Assembly: GCA_016869535.1 (NCBI GenBank)
Contig: VGDX01000002.1
Location: forward strand, 186,001-250,000
Length of the DNA stretch: 64,000 nucleotides
Origin: Alphaproteobacteria bacterium
GTDB lineage: Bacteria; Pseudomonadota; Alphaproteobacteria; Rhizobiales; Methyloligellaceae
Direction: 5' to 3'
This document shows, one piece after another, positions 16,323-24,749 of this stretch (positions are counted from its first letter, which is position 1; each line of letters begins with the position of its first letter). Below the pieces are notes generated by a model, which had not been told where the DNA came from, ran no database searches, and saw only the letters and a list, made by a program, of their open reading frames with translations. The position numbers were made by a program, and so were the translations under genes.

Positions 16323-18288
16323 GCCGCTTCGCCGCTGTCTGGATCAGCCGATCGGCGATGATGGCAATCGCCGCGACGCAAAGCCCGGCGACCAGCCCTC
16401 GCCCAACATCGGCTTTGGTGAGTGCGATATAGACCTCCTGTCCGAGATCGCGGGTGCCTACCAAAGCGGTGATGACCAACATGGAAAGCGCCAGCATGAC
16501 CGTCTGATTGATGCCAAGCAGGATTATGGGTGTCGCCAGCGGCAGGCGGATCTTGGTGAGGAGCTGGAATGGCGTGCAGCCGGCAGCGGTGCCGGCCTCG
16601 ATCAGCGTCGGTTGCACGTTGCGAATGCCGTGAGCGGTGTAGCGCACGGCCGGCGCCAGAGCATAGAGGACGATGGCGATCATGGCGGTGAAATCGCCGA
16701 CCCTGAACAGCATCACCACCGGGATCAGATAGACGAAGCTCGGCAGCGTCTGCAGCGTGTCGATCACGGCCTCGAGCACACGCCAGAAGCGGTCGGAAAG
16801 ACCGCCGAGAATGCCGAGCGGAATGCCGATGGCGGAGGCGACGATCACCGAGATGCCGACAAGGTAGACACTCACCATCGCCTTTTCCCACAGGCCGTTG
16901 AAGGCGATGAATAGCGCGAGTGCGGCGACCAGTACGGAGAGCCGCGCGCCGCCGAGGCGCCAGCCGGCAAAGGCAAGTGCCGCCGTCACCAGGACCCAGG
17001 TCTGGGCGACCATGAAGCGCTTGATGGGGATCAGCACGTTGAGCAGCAGGGCGCTCTTGATGGCGTCCAGCGTGTCGAAAAAGTGGATATTGATCCACTT
17101 TACCGCCTCGCCCCACCACGGCGCGGTCGAGAGCTTGAGCGATGCCGGATAGATGGCAACCGCCGGGAATATGAGCCCCAGAACGTAGATGATGACGGTG
17201 AAGGCGAGGAGCGCGATGGCAAATCGCTGGCCGTCGCCCTGCACGGTCAGCCGCCGCGATGCATAGGCCTGGCTCAAGCGGTCGAGCGCGATGGCGAGCA
17301 CCACGATGGCAAGTCCGGCTTCTAGGCCGCGGCCAATATCGAGCCGCCGCAAAGAAGTGAGAACCTCGTAGCCGAGCCCGCCTGCACCGATCATCGAGGC
17401 GATGATCACCATATTGAGCGAGAGCATGATGACCTGATTGACGCCGACCAGAAGCTGGGGGCGGGCCGCGGGCAACATGACCTTGAACAGCATCTGGCGG
17501 CGGGTGGTGCCTGACATCGTGCCGTATTCCACGATCTCGTTCGGCACGCTCTCGAGCGCCGTCATGGTCACGCGCACCATGGGCGGCATTGCATAGATCA
17601 CCGTCGCGATCAGCGCCGACACGGGACCGAAGCCGAACAGGAACAGAATCGGGATGAGATAGGCGAAGATCGGCACGGTCTGCATGAGATCGAGGACCGG
17701 CTCCATGATCCGCCGCGCCAGCGGAACGCGATAGCCGAGGATGCCAAACAGAATTCCGCCGATCACGCCGAGCGGCACCGCTATGGCGATGGAGGCGAGC
17801 GTGGTCATGGCGCTCGCCCATTGTCCGAACACCGCGAGATAGAGGAAGGCGCCGCCCGCCAGCAGCGCCAGGCGAATGCCGCCGAAGCGATAACCGAGAG
17901 CGGCCATGATCCCGACCACGGCGACCCATGGCAACGGCGGCGCAAGCTGCACGGCGGTCGACCCGCTGCCGCGGAGAATTCCGGTCGAGAAGATCGCAGT
18001 TGCCGCGGTTAGCAGCACATTGAGAAAATCGCTGATCGAGCGGGTCGCCTCCCTGAAGGTGAACAAGCCAAAGGTTGCATCGTTCACCAGCCATTTCATG
18101 AAGTTGGAGATGGCCGTATCGAGTCCGAGCCGCCATTGCGGGGGGACTTCGCGCATCCATGCTGGAACCGTGCTTTCGGGCAGGGCGAAAGAAGCCACTG
18201 CCAGGGCCGCGAAGCCGATCCAAACGGCAACCAGAGTGGATGCCTTGAAGTCGTGGGAACGGTCATCGAAAGCGACGGCTGTGGTCAT
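16285..18288 (-). CDS. proW: Betaine-type ABC transporter permease, fused tandem ProW domains
   Basis: A 667-residue membrane protein that contains two complete BPD-type permease domains, about residues 120-340 and 440-650. Each has the conserved cytoplasmic loop (EYGTMSGTTRRQMLFKVMLP and EAGTAAGCTPFQLLTKIRLP). The first ~100 residues resemble the extended N-terminus of ProW. Standard systems use a homodimer of one-domain subunits, so here both halves of the channel are on one chain. Start overlaps the ATPase stop by four bases (ATGA). Expected substrate: glycine betaine, choline or a related quaternary amine. Confidence 0.9.
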   Translation of the reverse strand: MTTAVAFDDRSHDFKASTLVAVWIGFAALAVASFALPESTVPAWMREVPPQWRLGLDTAISNFMKWLVNDATFGLFTFREATRSISDFLNVLLTAATAIFSTGILRGSGSTAVQLAPPLPWVAVVGIMAALGYRFGGIRLALLAGGAFLYLAVFGQWASAMTTLASIAIAVPLGVIGGILFGILGYRVPLARRIMEPVLDLMQTVPIFAYLIPILFLFGFGPVSALIATVIYAMPPMVRVTMTALESVPNEIVEYGTMSGTTRRQMLFKVMLPAARPQLLVGVNQVIMLSLNMVIIASMIGAGGLGYEVLTSLRRLDIGRGLEAGLAIVVLAIALDRLSQAYASRRLTVQGDGQRFAIALLAFTVIIYVLGLIFPAVAIYPASLKLSTAPWWGEAVKWINIHFFDTLDAIKSALLLNVLIPIKRFMVAQTWVLVTAALAFAGWRLGGARLSVLVAALALFIAFNGLWEKAMVSVYLVGISVIVASAIGIPLGILGGLSDRFWRVLEAVIDTLQTLPSFVYLIPVVMLFRVGDFTAMIAIVLYALAPAVRYTAHGIRNVQPTLIEAGTAAGCTPFQLLTKIRLPLATPIILLGINQTVMLALSMLVITALVGTRDLGQEVYIALTKADVGRGLVAGLCVAAIAIIADRLIQTAAKRLAAGQGGRTREP

Positions 18289-19313
18289 GAGGCCTCCGCC
18301 GTTTCGATCAGCACTGACATCAGGGCAGCACGATCGACGACGCCGATGAGCTCGCCGTCCGCGTCACGGACGGCGAAGGCCCCTGTTGCTGCCTCGACCT
18401 CCTTGGCGAACTCAGCGACTTTGCTGTCCGCCGAAATTTCCCCCGTGATCATCTCGCCGTCGCGCTTCGCGCGGACGATGGCACGCGCGGACAGGATCTT
18501 GGTGCGTGGCGCCTCACGGGTGAACTCGGCCACATAATCATCGGCGGGCGAGAGCACGAGCTCCTCGGGCGTGCCGATCTGGATGATACGGCCATCCCGC
18601 ATGATGGCGATACGATCGGCGAGCCGGATTGCCTCGTCGAAGTCATGGGTGATGAAGACGATTGTCTTGTGCAGGACAGACTGGAGACGCATGAACTCAT
18701 TCTGCATCTCGCGCCGGATCAGGGGGTCGAGCGCCGAGAACGGTTCGTCGAGAAACCAGATGTCGGGATCGGTGGCGAGCGAGCGAGCGATGCCGACCCG
18801 TTGCTGCTGGCCTCCGGAAAGCTCTTGCGGAAGATTGTGCTCGCGTCCCTTGAGGCCGACCAGCGCGGTCATCTCGCGCGCGCGCGTCTCCCGTTCCTTG
18901 CGCGGCACCCCCTGTATCTCGAGGGGGAACGCCACGTTGTCGAGTACGGTCAGGTGCGGCAGCAGCGCGAAATGCTGGAACACCATTCCCATCTTGTGGC
19001 GTCGCAGCTCGATCAGCTCCTTGGGCGTAGCTTTCAGCAGGTCGCGCCCCGCAAACATGACTTCGCCGGCCGACGGCTCGATCAGCCTTGAGAGGCAACG
19101 AACCAGAGTTGACTTGCCGGAGCCCGACAGGCCCATGATGACGAAGATTTCGCCGCGCGACACGGAGAGGGTCGCATCCACGACCGCGGTGACATAGCCC
19201 GCATCCTTGATGTCAGTGTCGCTAGCCCACGATTCCCTGTTGGCCAGGAAGCCCTTGGGATCTGGCCCATAAAGCTTCCACACACCGCGGCAGGTAAGAG
19301 CAGTGTCCGTCAC
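18285..19313 (-). CDS. proV: Betaine-type ABC transporter ATP-binding protein
   Basis: A ProV/OpuAA-type ATPase of 342 residues. Walker A is GLSGSGKSTLVR near 60-71, the signature is LSGGQQQRVGIARS near 165 and Walker B is IWFLDEPFSALDP near 188. The N-terminal extension before Walker A and the C-terminal ~75 residues with one CBS-like segment (GVDRAALMSVL) are typical; in OpuA-type systems CBS domains sense ionic strength. It powers the adjacent fused permease. Two hairpins separate it from the receptor gene upstream. Confidence 0.93.
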   Translation of the reverse strand: MTDTALTCRGVWKLYGPDPKGFLANRESWASDTDIKDAGYVTAVVDATLSVSRGEIFVIMGLSGSGKSTLVRCLSRLIEPSAGEVMFAGRDLLKATPKELIELRRHKMGMVFQHFALLPHLTVLDNVAFPLEIQGVPRKERETRAREMTALVGLKGREHNLPQELSGGQQQRVGIARSLATDPDIWFLDEPFSALDPLIRREMQNEFMRLQSVLHKTIVFITHDFDEAIRLADRIAIMRDGRIIQIGTPEELVLSPADDYVAEFTREAPRTKILSARAIVRAKRDGEMITGEISADSKVAEFAKEVEAATGAFAVRDADGELIGVVDRAALMSVLIETAEAS

Positions 19314-19330
19314 GAACGAAGGGCCCCCAA

Positions 19331-19375
19331 AGCCCCAGTATGTTGGGGCTGCAGCCTGCCAAAGTCTAGCAGGCT
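19331..19375 (-). repeat. Tandem hairpins between receptor and ATPase genes
   Basis: Two perfect stems lie side by side: AGCCCCA/TGGGGCT (19331-19350) and AGCCTGC/GCAGGCT (19353-19375). They sit in the 91-base gap downstream of the receptor gene and upstream of the ATPase gene on the minus strand. Such stems often protect the upstream receptor mRNA or attenuate read-through, giving more receptor than transporter. Confidence 0.55.
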
Positions 19376-19404
19376 GCCAAGTCCCTAAGCGAGCGCTCCA
19401 ATCG

Positions 19405-20349
19405 TTACTGGCCGATCCAGGCCTTCCACTTGGGCTCGTTGTCCTTCATCCACTCGGCCACGACCTCTTCGACCGGCTTGCCGTCGATGTCGACCTTGGT
19501 GATGAGCGCGCCCATCTCATCGTTGGAGATATTGAAATTCTTGATCCCGTCGTAGGCGCTCGGCCATTTATCCTTGACCCCCGACCAGGACACTTTCCAA
19601 ATCGGTCCGCGCGGCTTGCCGCAATCGTAGGCGGCTTCCTTATTGATGCCCCATGACGGGTCGGTGTAGCAGGCCGGCTCATATTTGGGGAACTCGATCC
19701 ACTCACCCTCATATTTGATTGGGGCCCAATGCGGTGCATAGACCCACTGGATGATGGGCGCCTTTCGCTGATAGGCGGATTCGAGTTCGGCAAACAGGGC
19801 GGCGTCGGTTCCGGCATGGACCACTTCGAAGGGGAGACCGAGTGCTTCCACGCGCTCATCGTCGAAGCCACCCCAAGTCACAGGTCCACCGAGATAACGT
19901 CCCTTCGGCTTCGTCTCGGCGGTTGAGAATTGCTCCGCGCATTCCTTCAAAGCTTCCCAGTTCGGCAAGCCGGGACATTTTTCTTTCATGTAGGCCGGAT
20001 ACCACCATTCCTCGATGGCTTGCATGCCGGTCTCGCCGAGATTCTCCACTTGGCCCGTCTCGGTCGCTTCGTCCATGGCTTCGCGGCCGGTGGTTTCCCA
20101 GATCTCCATGGCGACGTGGAGGTCGCCCGTCTTCAGGCCCGCGAATTGGGCCAGGTAATCTGCCGGCACATATTCGACATTAAGACCCTTGGCCTTCAAC
20201 GCCTCACCCATGAGCCTGGTGGTGATTAATTGTCCCGTCCAGTCATGCAGCGTCAGCTTGATTGGGTCTTTGGAGTCATCGGCAAGAGCTGGGGCGCCCA
20301 GCGCAAACATCGAAAGCACCGACACGGCGGTGGTGATACTTCTCAACAT
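19405..20349 (-). CDS. proX: Betaine-type ABC transporter substrate-binding protein (OpuAC/ProX family)
   Basis: The start ATG 20349 has AGGGGAT seven bases upstream and gives a signal peptide ending ALADD; an 18-codon extension upstream is not signal-like. The mature protein (314 residues in total) is rich in Trp and Tyr (HDWTGQ, EWWYPAYM, QWVYAPHW), as in receptors that hold quaternary ammonium groups in an aromatic cage. Periplasmic. It is the first gene of the operon running to 12955. Confidence 0.9.
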   Translation of the reverse strand: MLRSITTAVSVLSMFALGAPALADDSKDPIKLTLHDWTGQLITTRLMGEALKAKGLNVEYVPADYLAQFAGLKTGDLHVAMEIWETTGREAMDEATETGQVENLGETGMQAIEEWWYPAYMKEKCPGLPNWEALKECAEQFSTAETKPKGRYLGGPVTWGGFDDERVEALGLPFEVVHAGTDAALFAELESAYQRKAPIIQWVYAPHWAPIKYEGEWIEFPKYEPACYTDPSWGINKEAAYDCGKPRGPIWKVSWSGVKDKWPSAYDGIKNFNISNDEMGALITKVDIDGKPVEEVVAEWMKDNEPKWKAWIGQ

Positions 20350-20599
20350 GGTCCGATCCCCTGTTCGAGGTCGGCGCTCCGAAAATCTGGCGCGAATAGC
20401 CAATACTCGGCGGCGCCGCAGCCGCGACCTGCGGCCTGACCCAAGGCTCCCCCAAATTTCTCCATTTAGTCAATAAAATTCGGATGATTTACTATGGCGT
20501 CCAGGGCAAACATCGAAAAGCACCGGCCCGTTTCTCGACATGCCAGAGCCGCTGCCAATGTGGGCCCCCGCGCTATGGCGCTTCTTCTTCTTAAAATTA

Positions 20600-21295
20600 C
20601 TAACCGCGTGACTCGTCCTCGATTTCCAGTGTCACCAGCCTGGCCAACAGCGTGGCGGGATAGAGCTGGCCGATCATCGTCAAGATGTTGACCAGGCTGC
20701 GCGCCATGGGGTGCACGGGGGTGATATCGCCCGCTCCTGCTGTCGTGAGCGTGCCGAAACTCAAATAAAAAACATCGGCGGCCAGTGCTGGACGATCGGT
20801 GACCGTAAAACCGCTAAAGGCGCCAGGCACAATGAGCGCCATCAGGGTGAACAGGCCGGCGAATGTCCAACCGATGGAAAGATAAAGGAGTATCGCTCCC
20901 ATCACCCGGTGATAGGTGATGCGTCCCGCGGCAAACACCGCTTTCGAGACTACCCAAATCAGCGCGATGCCGATCACCAGCCAGGCTGAAGCTTGGACAT
21001 AAACATCCAGGGGAAACAGCCCGTGCAACCTGAGAACCGCCGCGACGATCGTCATACCAAAAGCAACGACGATCACACCGATGGCTATCACGTCCCCTGA
21101 CAAGACCACGATGGCACCAATGATGATCACCGAGATCGCAAGTCCGATATCTTGCGCCCCGGGCAATCCATCTCCCCGGAGCGGCGCGATCACGAAAATA
21201 ATGAGGAAGAGCAGAACCGTCAGAACTGTCAGAAGCGGATCGCTCCAGCGGTCGCGCCAGGTCGCAAGCGTCTTGCGGGTAGATTTAGTCATCAA
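20600..21295 (-). CDS. Ion-channel-like membrane protein with altered selectivity filter
   Basis: A 231-residue protein with about six hydrophobic segments; the last two flank a pore loop as in potassium channels (Ion_trans_2 fold). The loop reads FGTLTTAGAGDITPVHP, where a K+ channel would have T-V-G-Y-G-D, so Gly-Tyr is replaced by Ala-Gly-Ala. The loop is followed by a pore-lining helix (LVNILTMIGQLYPATLLARLV). Such small channel-like proteins are common in Hyphomicrobiales but their ions are unknown. It is a single gene, downstream of a dyad at 21327-21364. Confidence 0.7.
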   Translation of the reverse strand: MMTKSTRKTLATWRDRWSDPLLTVLTVLLFLIIFVIAPLRGDGLPGAQDIGLAISVIIIGAIVVLSGDVIAIGVIVVAFGMTIVAAVLRLHGLFPLDVYVQASAWLVIGIALIWVVSKAVFAAGRITYHRVMGAILLYLSIGWTFAGLFTLMALIVPGAFSGFTVTDRPALAADVFYLSFGTLTTAGAGDITPVHPMARSLVNILTMIGQLYPATLLARLVTLEIEDESRG

Positions 21296-21326
21296 GCGGT
21301 TTCCACCGAGCCTTGTCCGATAGGGA

Positions 21327-21364
21327 GAAGGCTACAGCCAATCTCATAATGGCATGTAGCCTTC
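21327..21364. repeat. Inverted repeat upstream of the channel gene
   Basis: Ten-base arms GAAGGCTACA and TGTAGCCTTC separated by 18 bases, 32 bases upstream of the channel start. There is no T-run, so it is more likely an operator or mRNA stem than a terminator. Confidence 0.4.
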
Positions 21365-21418
21365 CATCCCAATCTCAGCACCAAACTTTTGTTCATGAGG
21401 CCTCGCAGTCCGAGGCGA

Positions 21419-21685
21419 TCAATTACCCCGCTTCTCGAGCTCCGCTTCCTCTTCCTTGGTGACCTCGCCCGCGTCCTCCAGCGCTTTGATGCACTGATCG
21501 GAAAGTTCCTTGCCGTGTTGCCTCATGCAATCGCGGAGCAGATTGCTGCCGAGTCCGTCCTGGTTGCAATATTGCCGATAGTCGTGTGCGCAATACTGCT
21601 TTTCCTCGTCGGTAACGGGACCGGCGAAAGCGGCTGAAGACAACAACACGCCGAGGACCGCAAGCGATGCAATTGATTTTGTCAT
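21419..21685 (-). CDS. Small secreted Cys-rich-repeat protein, 88 aa
   Basis: A signal peptide of about 21 residues (ends AAFAG) is followed by one cysteine-rich repeat of the C-x3-D-x3-YC...C-x6-LSDQC type (YCAHDYRQYC, RDCMRQHGKELSDQC). The C-terminus is acidic. Start has AGGGAGA upstream. The repeat resembles the bacterial cousins of the Golgi-glycoprotein Cys-rich repeat; the function is unknown. With the next two minus-strand genes it forms a cluster of small exported proteins. Confidence 0.7.
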   Translation of the reverse strand: MTKSIASLAVLGVLLSSAAFAGPVTDEEKQYCAHDYRQYCNQDGLGSNLLRDCMRQHGKELSDQCIKALEDAGEVTKEEEAELEKRGN

Positions 21686-21722
21686 GTGTTTCTCCCTAAG
21701 GTTTGAAGTTCGTTCTCTCTTG

Positions 21723-21923
21723 TCACCGCGTTGTCGTGGCGTTGGCCAGACAGTTGGCGATGTAGGCTTCCTTCTCTTCGGCTCTGAGTGCCGGCAGGAC
21801 GAGTTCGGCCTTTTTCTCGCAGGCCTTTCTGGCTTTTGACGACGCTGCGGCCGAAGCGGGCGTCGCGCTCAGCATCGTCGCGACAGCGATGAGGCCTGCG
21901 ACGATGGCGATGTTCCGATTCAT
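21723..21923 (-). CDS. Small exported protein, 66 aa, PsiF-like
   Basis: A signal peptide (ends PASAAA) is followed by KARKACEKKA and a final CLAN, a Cys-x27-Cys spacing reminiscent of the PsiF repeat (C-x-KA...C-L). An AAAGGAG site lies nine bases upstream of the start. Periplasmic location is expected. PsiF is a phosphate-starvation-inducible protein of unknown action; the resemblance is short, so the family call is tentative. Confidence 0.55.
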   Translation of the reverse strand: MNRNIAIVAGLIAVATMLSATPASAAASSKARKACEKKAELVLPALRAEEKEAYIANCLANATTTR

Positions 21924-21938
21924 CTTGCGTCTCCTTTC

Positions 21939-22493
21939 CTATCTGTCGATGCGGCTGATCTTGGAGCCTTCGAGCGTCAGATTATACATCAAACCCTTGG
22001 GATCGAGTATGAAACCGATCACCGGGCTGACCACCTTATCGGTGTCGATGGCGCCGCCGACACCCACCGTGACGATGGCAATCGAGCCGTCCACGCCGAC
22101 CTTCCATCCGGCCCGCCGCCTGAATCCCTCGAGCGCGTCCTTGGTCATGAACATGATGATAACGGAGCGCTCCTGTACGCCGAGCTGGAAGCCGAACGAG
22201 GCCGAAATCAGGTTGTAGTAGCCGGCGACATCGCCCTGCATGATCAGCACACCCTCGCCGTATTCGCCGCCGATGCCGATCCCCGCCTTGACCACAGACG
22301 GGAACACCAGCACGCCCACCGATTTGTTGGCCAGCTCGCGTGCGCCTTGAATTTGCCGGACAAAGCTCTCCAGAGTGGCGTTGGCACTGGCGTTGATTTC
22401 GGCGGCCGTGGCGGCCTTGGCAGGAGAAGGCGCCGCCATGAGAACTGCAACGCCAAAGAGAAGGCAGCAAAAGACTGCGCACAGGGTCTTCAT
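21939..22493 (-). CDS. SYLF/YSC84 domain protein, exported
   Basis: A 184-residue protein with a signal peptide (ends SPAKAA) and a complete SYLF domain (about 40-184). Visible are VLVFPSVVKAGIGIGGEYGEGVL, then SFGFQLGVQERSVIIMF and a final segment around DPKGLMYNLTLEG. SYLF domains bind phosphoinositides in eukaryotes; the bacterial versions are periplasmic proteins of unclear role. Good ribosome-binding site (AGGGAGGA). It is upstream of the two small exported proteins, with gaps of 15 and 37 bases. Confidence 0.88.
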   Translation of the reverse strand: MKTLCAVFCCLLFGVAVLMAAPSPAKAATAAEINASANATLESFVRQIQGARELANKSVGVLVFPSVVKAGIGIGGEYGEGVLIMQGDVAGYYNLISASFGFQLGVQERSVIIMFMTKDALEGFRRRAGWKVGVDGSIAIVTVGVGGAIDTDKVVSPVIGFILDPKGLMYNLTLEGSKISRIDR

Positions 22494-22567
22494 GGGGCAG
22501 CGTTCCTCCCTGAATCTTTGGTCCTTACCCTAGCATTGCCACGTGCCACAGTCCTACATTTCCGCCC

Positions 22568-23200
22568 ATGGTCACCACAAACTCCATTATCGGCGTGCTG
22601 CTGGCGGGCGGGCAATCGCGCCGCATGGGCGGTGTCGACAAGGTCCTGCAAACGCTTGGCGGCAAACCGCTGCTTGCCCATGCTGTAGACCGCCTGAAAC
22701 CGCAGGTCGCCGGTATGGTCATAAATGCCAATGGCGCGGCATCGCGCTTCGCCGCGTTTCGTTTGCCTGTGATTGCCGACAGCTTCGCGGGTTTCGCCGG
22801 ACCGCTTGCCGGCGTACATGCAGGCCTCGTCTGGGCAAAGGCGCACCGCCCGGGCATCGACCATGTGGTTACCGTTGCCGCCGACACACCATTCATTCCT
22901 ACCGATCTCGTGGCGAGATTTCTCGGCGCGCTGAAAGATCAAACCACACTGATGGTGGCAAGCTCAGAGGGAGGCATGCATCCGGTCATCGGGCTTTGGC
23001 CGGTGGCAATCGCGCCGCTACTCGAAGAGTCGCTGCAGCGGGGAGAGCGGAAAGCAAGCGCCTTTGTCGAAGGGCAGGGGGCGATCGAAATCTTCTTCCC
23101 TAAAACCGAGATCGGCGGGCGCCCGATCGACCCTTTCTTCAATATCAATCGTCCCGAAGATCTCGCCGAGGCAGAAGCTCTCCTCACGCGACGTGCGTGA
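22568..23200 (+). CDS. mobA: Molybdenum cofactor guanylyltransferase MobA
   Basis: The 210-residue protein opens with the nucleotidyltransferase loop LLAGGQSRRMGGVDKVL at 10-26, with the later VAADTPFIP metal-binding Asp near 100. It attaches GMP to molybdopterin, giving the guanine-dinucleotide cofactor used by DMSO-reductase-family enzymes such as formate dehydrogenase. Its 3' end overlaps the facing fdhD gene by 17 bases, fitting a shared formate dehydrogenase role. Confidence 0.93.
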   Translation: MVTTNSIIGVLLAGGQSRRMGGVDKVLQTLGGKPLLAHAVDRLKPQVAGMVINANGAASRFAAFRLPVIADSFAGFAGPLAGVHAGLVWAKAHRPGIDHVVTVAADTPFIPTDLVARFLGALKDQTTLMVASSEGGMHPVIGLWPVAIAPLLEESLQRGERKASAFVEGQGAIEIFFPKTEIGGRPIDPFFNINRPEDLAEAEALLTRRA

Positions 23201-24002
23201 CGGCTTCGCCCTTCACCCGGTGCGGGTGAGTGAACACCTCGAACCCATCCTTGCGGGCGATCGCCACCAGGGTCATGCCGCAAGCCTCGGCCATGCGCAC
23301 GGCAAGCGCCGTCGGCGCCGATACGGCGACGACGATTGCTGCGCCAATCATGGCGGATTTCTGCACCATTTCGATCGACACGCGGCTCGTCAGGACGACG
23401 AGGCCTTGAGCCGCCGTGACATGGTCCGCTGCAAGCGCGCCGGCGAGCTTGTCGAGCGCATTGTGCCGGCCGACATCCTCCCGCACGGCGATAAGCCCTC
23501 GTTCGGGCTCCCAGAAACCCGCCGCGTGTACCGCGCGGGTCTCCTGGTTGAGCGCCTGCAAAGGAAAGAGCGAATCCACCGCCGTCATGATCTGATCCGG
23601 CGTGAACACGCGGCCGTCGCCGACCTCAGGTGGCGGGCGCATGGCCTCGATCAGGCTTTCGACGCCGCACAGCCCGCAACCTGTCGGGCCGGTCAGCTTG
23701 CGCCGCCGCCCGAGAAATTCTGCGGCCTGGGGCGCCTTGAGCCAGATGCGCAGTTCGATGCCCATCTCCTCCTCGACGATATCGATGGTTTCGATATCCT
23801 CGATGGCGGAAATCACACCCTCGGTCAGGCTGAAACCGATGGCGAAGTCCTTGAGGTCTTGCGGGCTCGCCATCATCACCGCATAGGAGGCGGTGTTGAA
23901 AGTGAAGGCGATGGCGGTCTCCTCCGGGATGGCGCGCTCGCCCTTGATGCAACCGGTGGCGCGCCACATGAAGCGGGGAACACGTCTGACAGGCTTCGGC
24001 AA
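23184..24002 (-). CDS. fdhD: Formate dehydrogenase accessory sulfurtransferase FdhD
   Basis: A 272-residue protein with the catalytic cysteine motif TGCGLCG near 130-136 and the FdhD blocks FAIGFSLTEGVI and VREDVGRHNALDKL. FdhD takes sulfur from the cysteine desulfurase and sulfurates the molybdenum cofactor before insertion into formate dehydrogenase. The convergent overlap with mobA places two molybdenum cofactor steps together. The dehydrogenase genes themselves are not in the window. Confidence 0.94.
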   Translation of the reverse strand: MPKPVRRVPRFMWRATGCIKGERAIPEETAIAFTFNTASYAVMMASPQDLKDFAIGFSLTEGVISAIEDIETIDIVEEEMGIELRIWLKAPQAAEFLGRRRKLTGPTGCGLCGVESLIEAMRPPPEVGDGRVFTPDQIMTAVDSLFPLQALNQETRAVHAAGFWEPERGLIAVREDVGRHNALDKLAGALAADHVTAAQGLVVLTSRVSIEMVQKSAMIGAAIVVAVSAPTALAVRMAEACGMTLVAIARKDGFEVFTHPHRVKGEAVTHVA

Positions 24003-24160
24003 GTGCTTACTCCGCCAAGGGAATCTCGATGGACCCTAGTCTCTCATACGGTGGAAATTGAGCAACCAGCCATCATCAAGGACTGAAACTGGACCAGAAA
24101 TACGCTATAAATCCAGCAGCTGGACTGACTTTTTAGGGGCAATAAAGGGAGGCTAATATC

Positions 24161-24694
24161 ATGTCGACAGCGGGCTTACTCTCCGATCAATCGGACATTT
24201 GGTGGATTTTCCTGCTCGAAGGGATCGCCGCGATCCTCTTCGGCATTTTGCTGCTGACGGCGCCGGCCGCGACTCTTGTCGCTCTTTCGGTATTCTTGGG
24301 CCTCTATCTGCTGTTCATCGGCGTGCTCGAGCTGGTACGCGTCTTCGTCGATCGCAGTGTCCCGTGGTACTGGTCGCTTCTGATCGGTGTCCTTGGCATC
24401 GTAGCGGGCATCGTGGTGCTGCAACACCCGCTCGTCACCGCGCTTGCCATCCCCACGGCAGTGGTCGTCTATCTCGGTGTGCTCGCCATCATCATGGGCG
24501 TGGTCGGCATCATCGGCGGCTTCTCCGGCGGCGGCTTCGGGTCCTTCCTGCTCGGCCTCGCCAGCCTGATCATCGGTATCCTGCTGCTTGGGTCGCCTTT
24601 GACCACGGCGATCGCCGTGCCCTTCGTGTTCGGCATCATCCTGCTCGTCGAAGGCGTGTTGCTGATCGTGTGGGCTTTGCGCGTCAGAAGCTGA
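24161..24694 (+). CDS. HdeD/DUF308 family membrane protein
   Basis: A 177-residue protein with six hydrophobic segments in three pairs, rich in Gly, Leu and Ile, as in HdeD. An AAGGGAGG ribosome-binding site precedes ATG 24161. In E. coli, HdeD contributes to acid resistance at high cell density; elsewhere its role is unproven. A strong terminator follows 20 bases after the stop. Confidence 0.85.
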   Translation: MSTAGLLSDQSDIWWIFLLEGIAAILFGILLLTAPAATLVALSVFLGLYLLFIGVLELVRVFVDRSVPWYWSLLIGVLGIVAGIVVLQHPLVTALAIPTAVVVYLGVLAIIMGVVGIIGGFSGGGFGSFLLGLASLIIGILLLGSPLTTAIAVPFVFGIILLVEGVLLIVWALRVRS

Positions 24695-24714
24695 CGGCAG
24701 CTGTTCAGAGACAG

Positions 24715-24748
24715 AGATTGCGGCATCGATCGTGCCGCAATCTTTTTT
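24715..24748 (+). terminator. Rho-independent terminator after the HdeD-like gene
   Basis: Perfect 11-bp stem AGATTGCGGCA/TGCCGCAATCT with a 7-nt loop, followed by a run of T to 24748. It ends just before the stop codon of the convergent patatin gene. Confidence 0.92.
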
Positions 24749-24749
24749 G

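Noticed and set aside
16292..18223. A 643-codon open frame inside the permease gene in another frame
   Set aside because: It is Arg/His/Pro-rich without domains, a shadow of high-GC codon bias; the in-frame permease has clear motifs.
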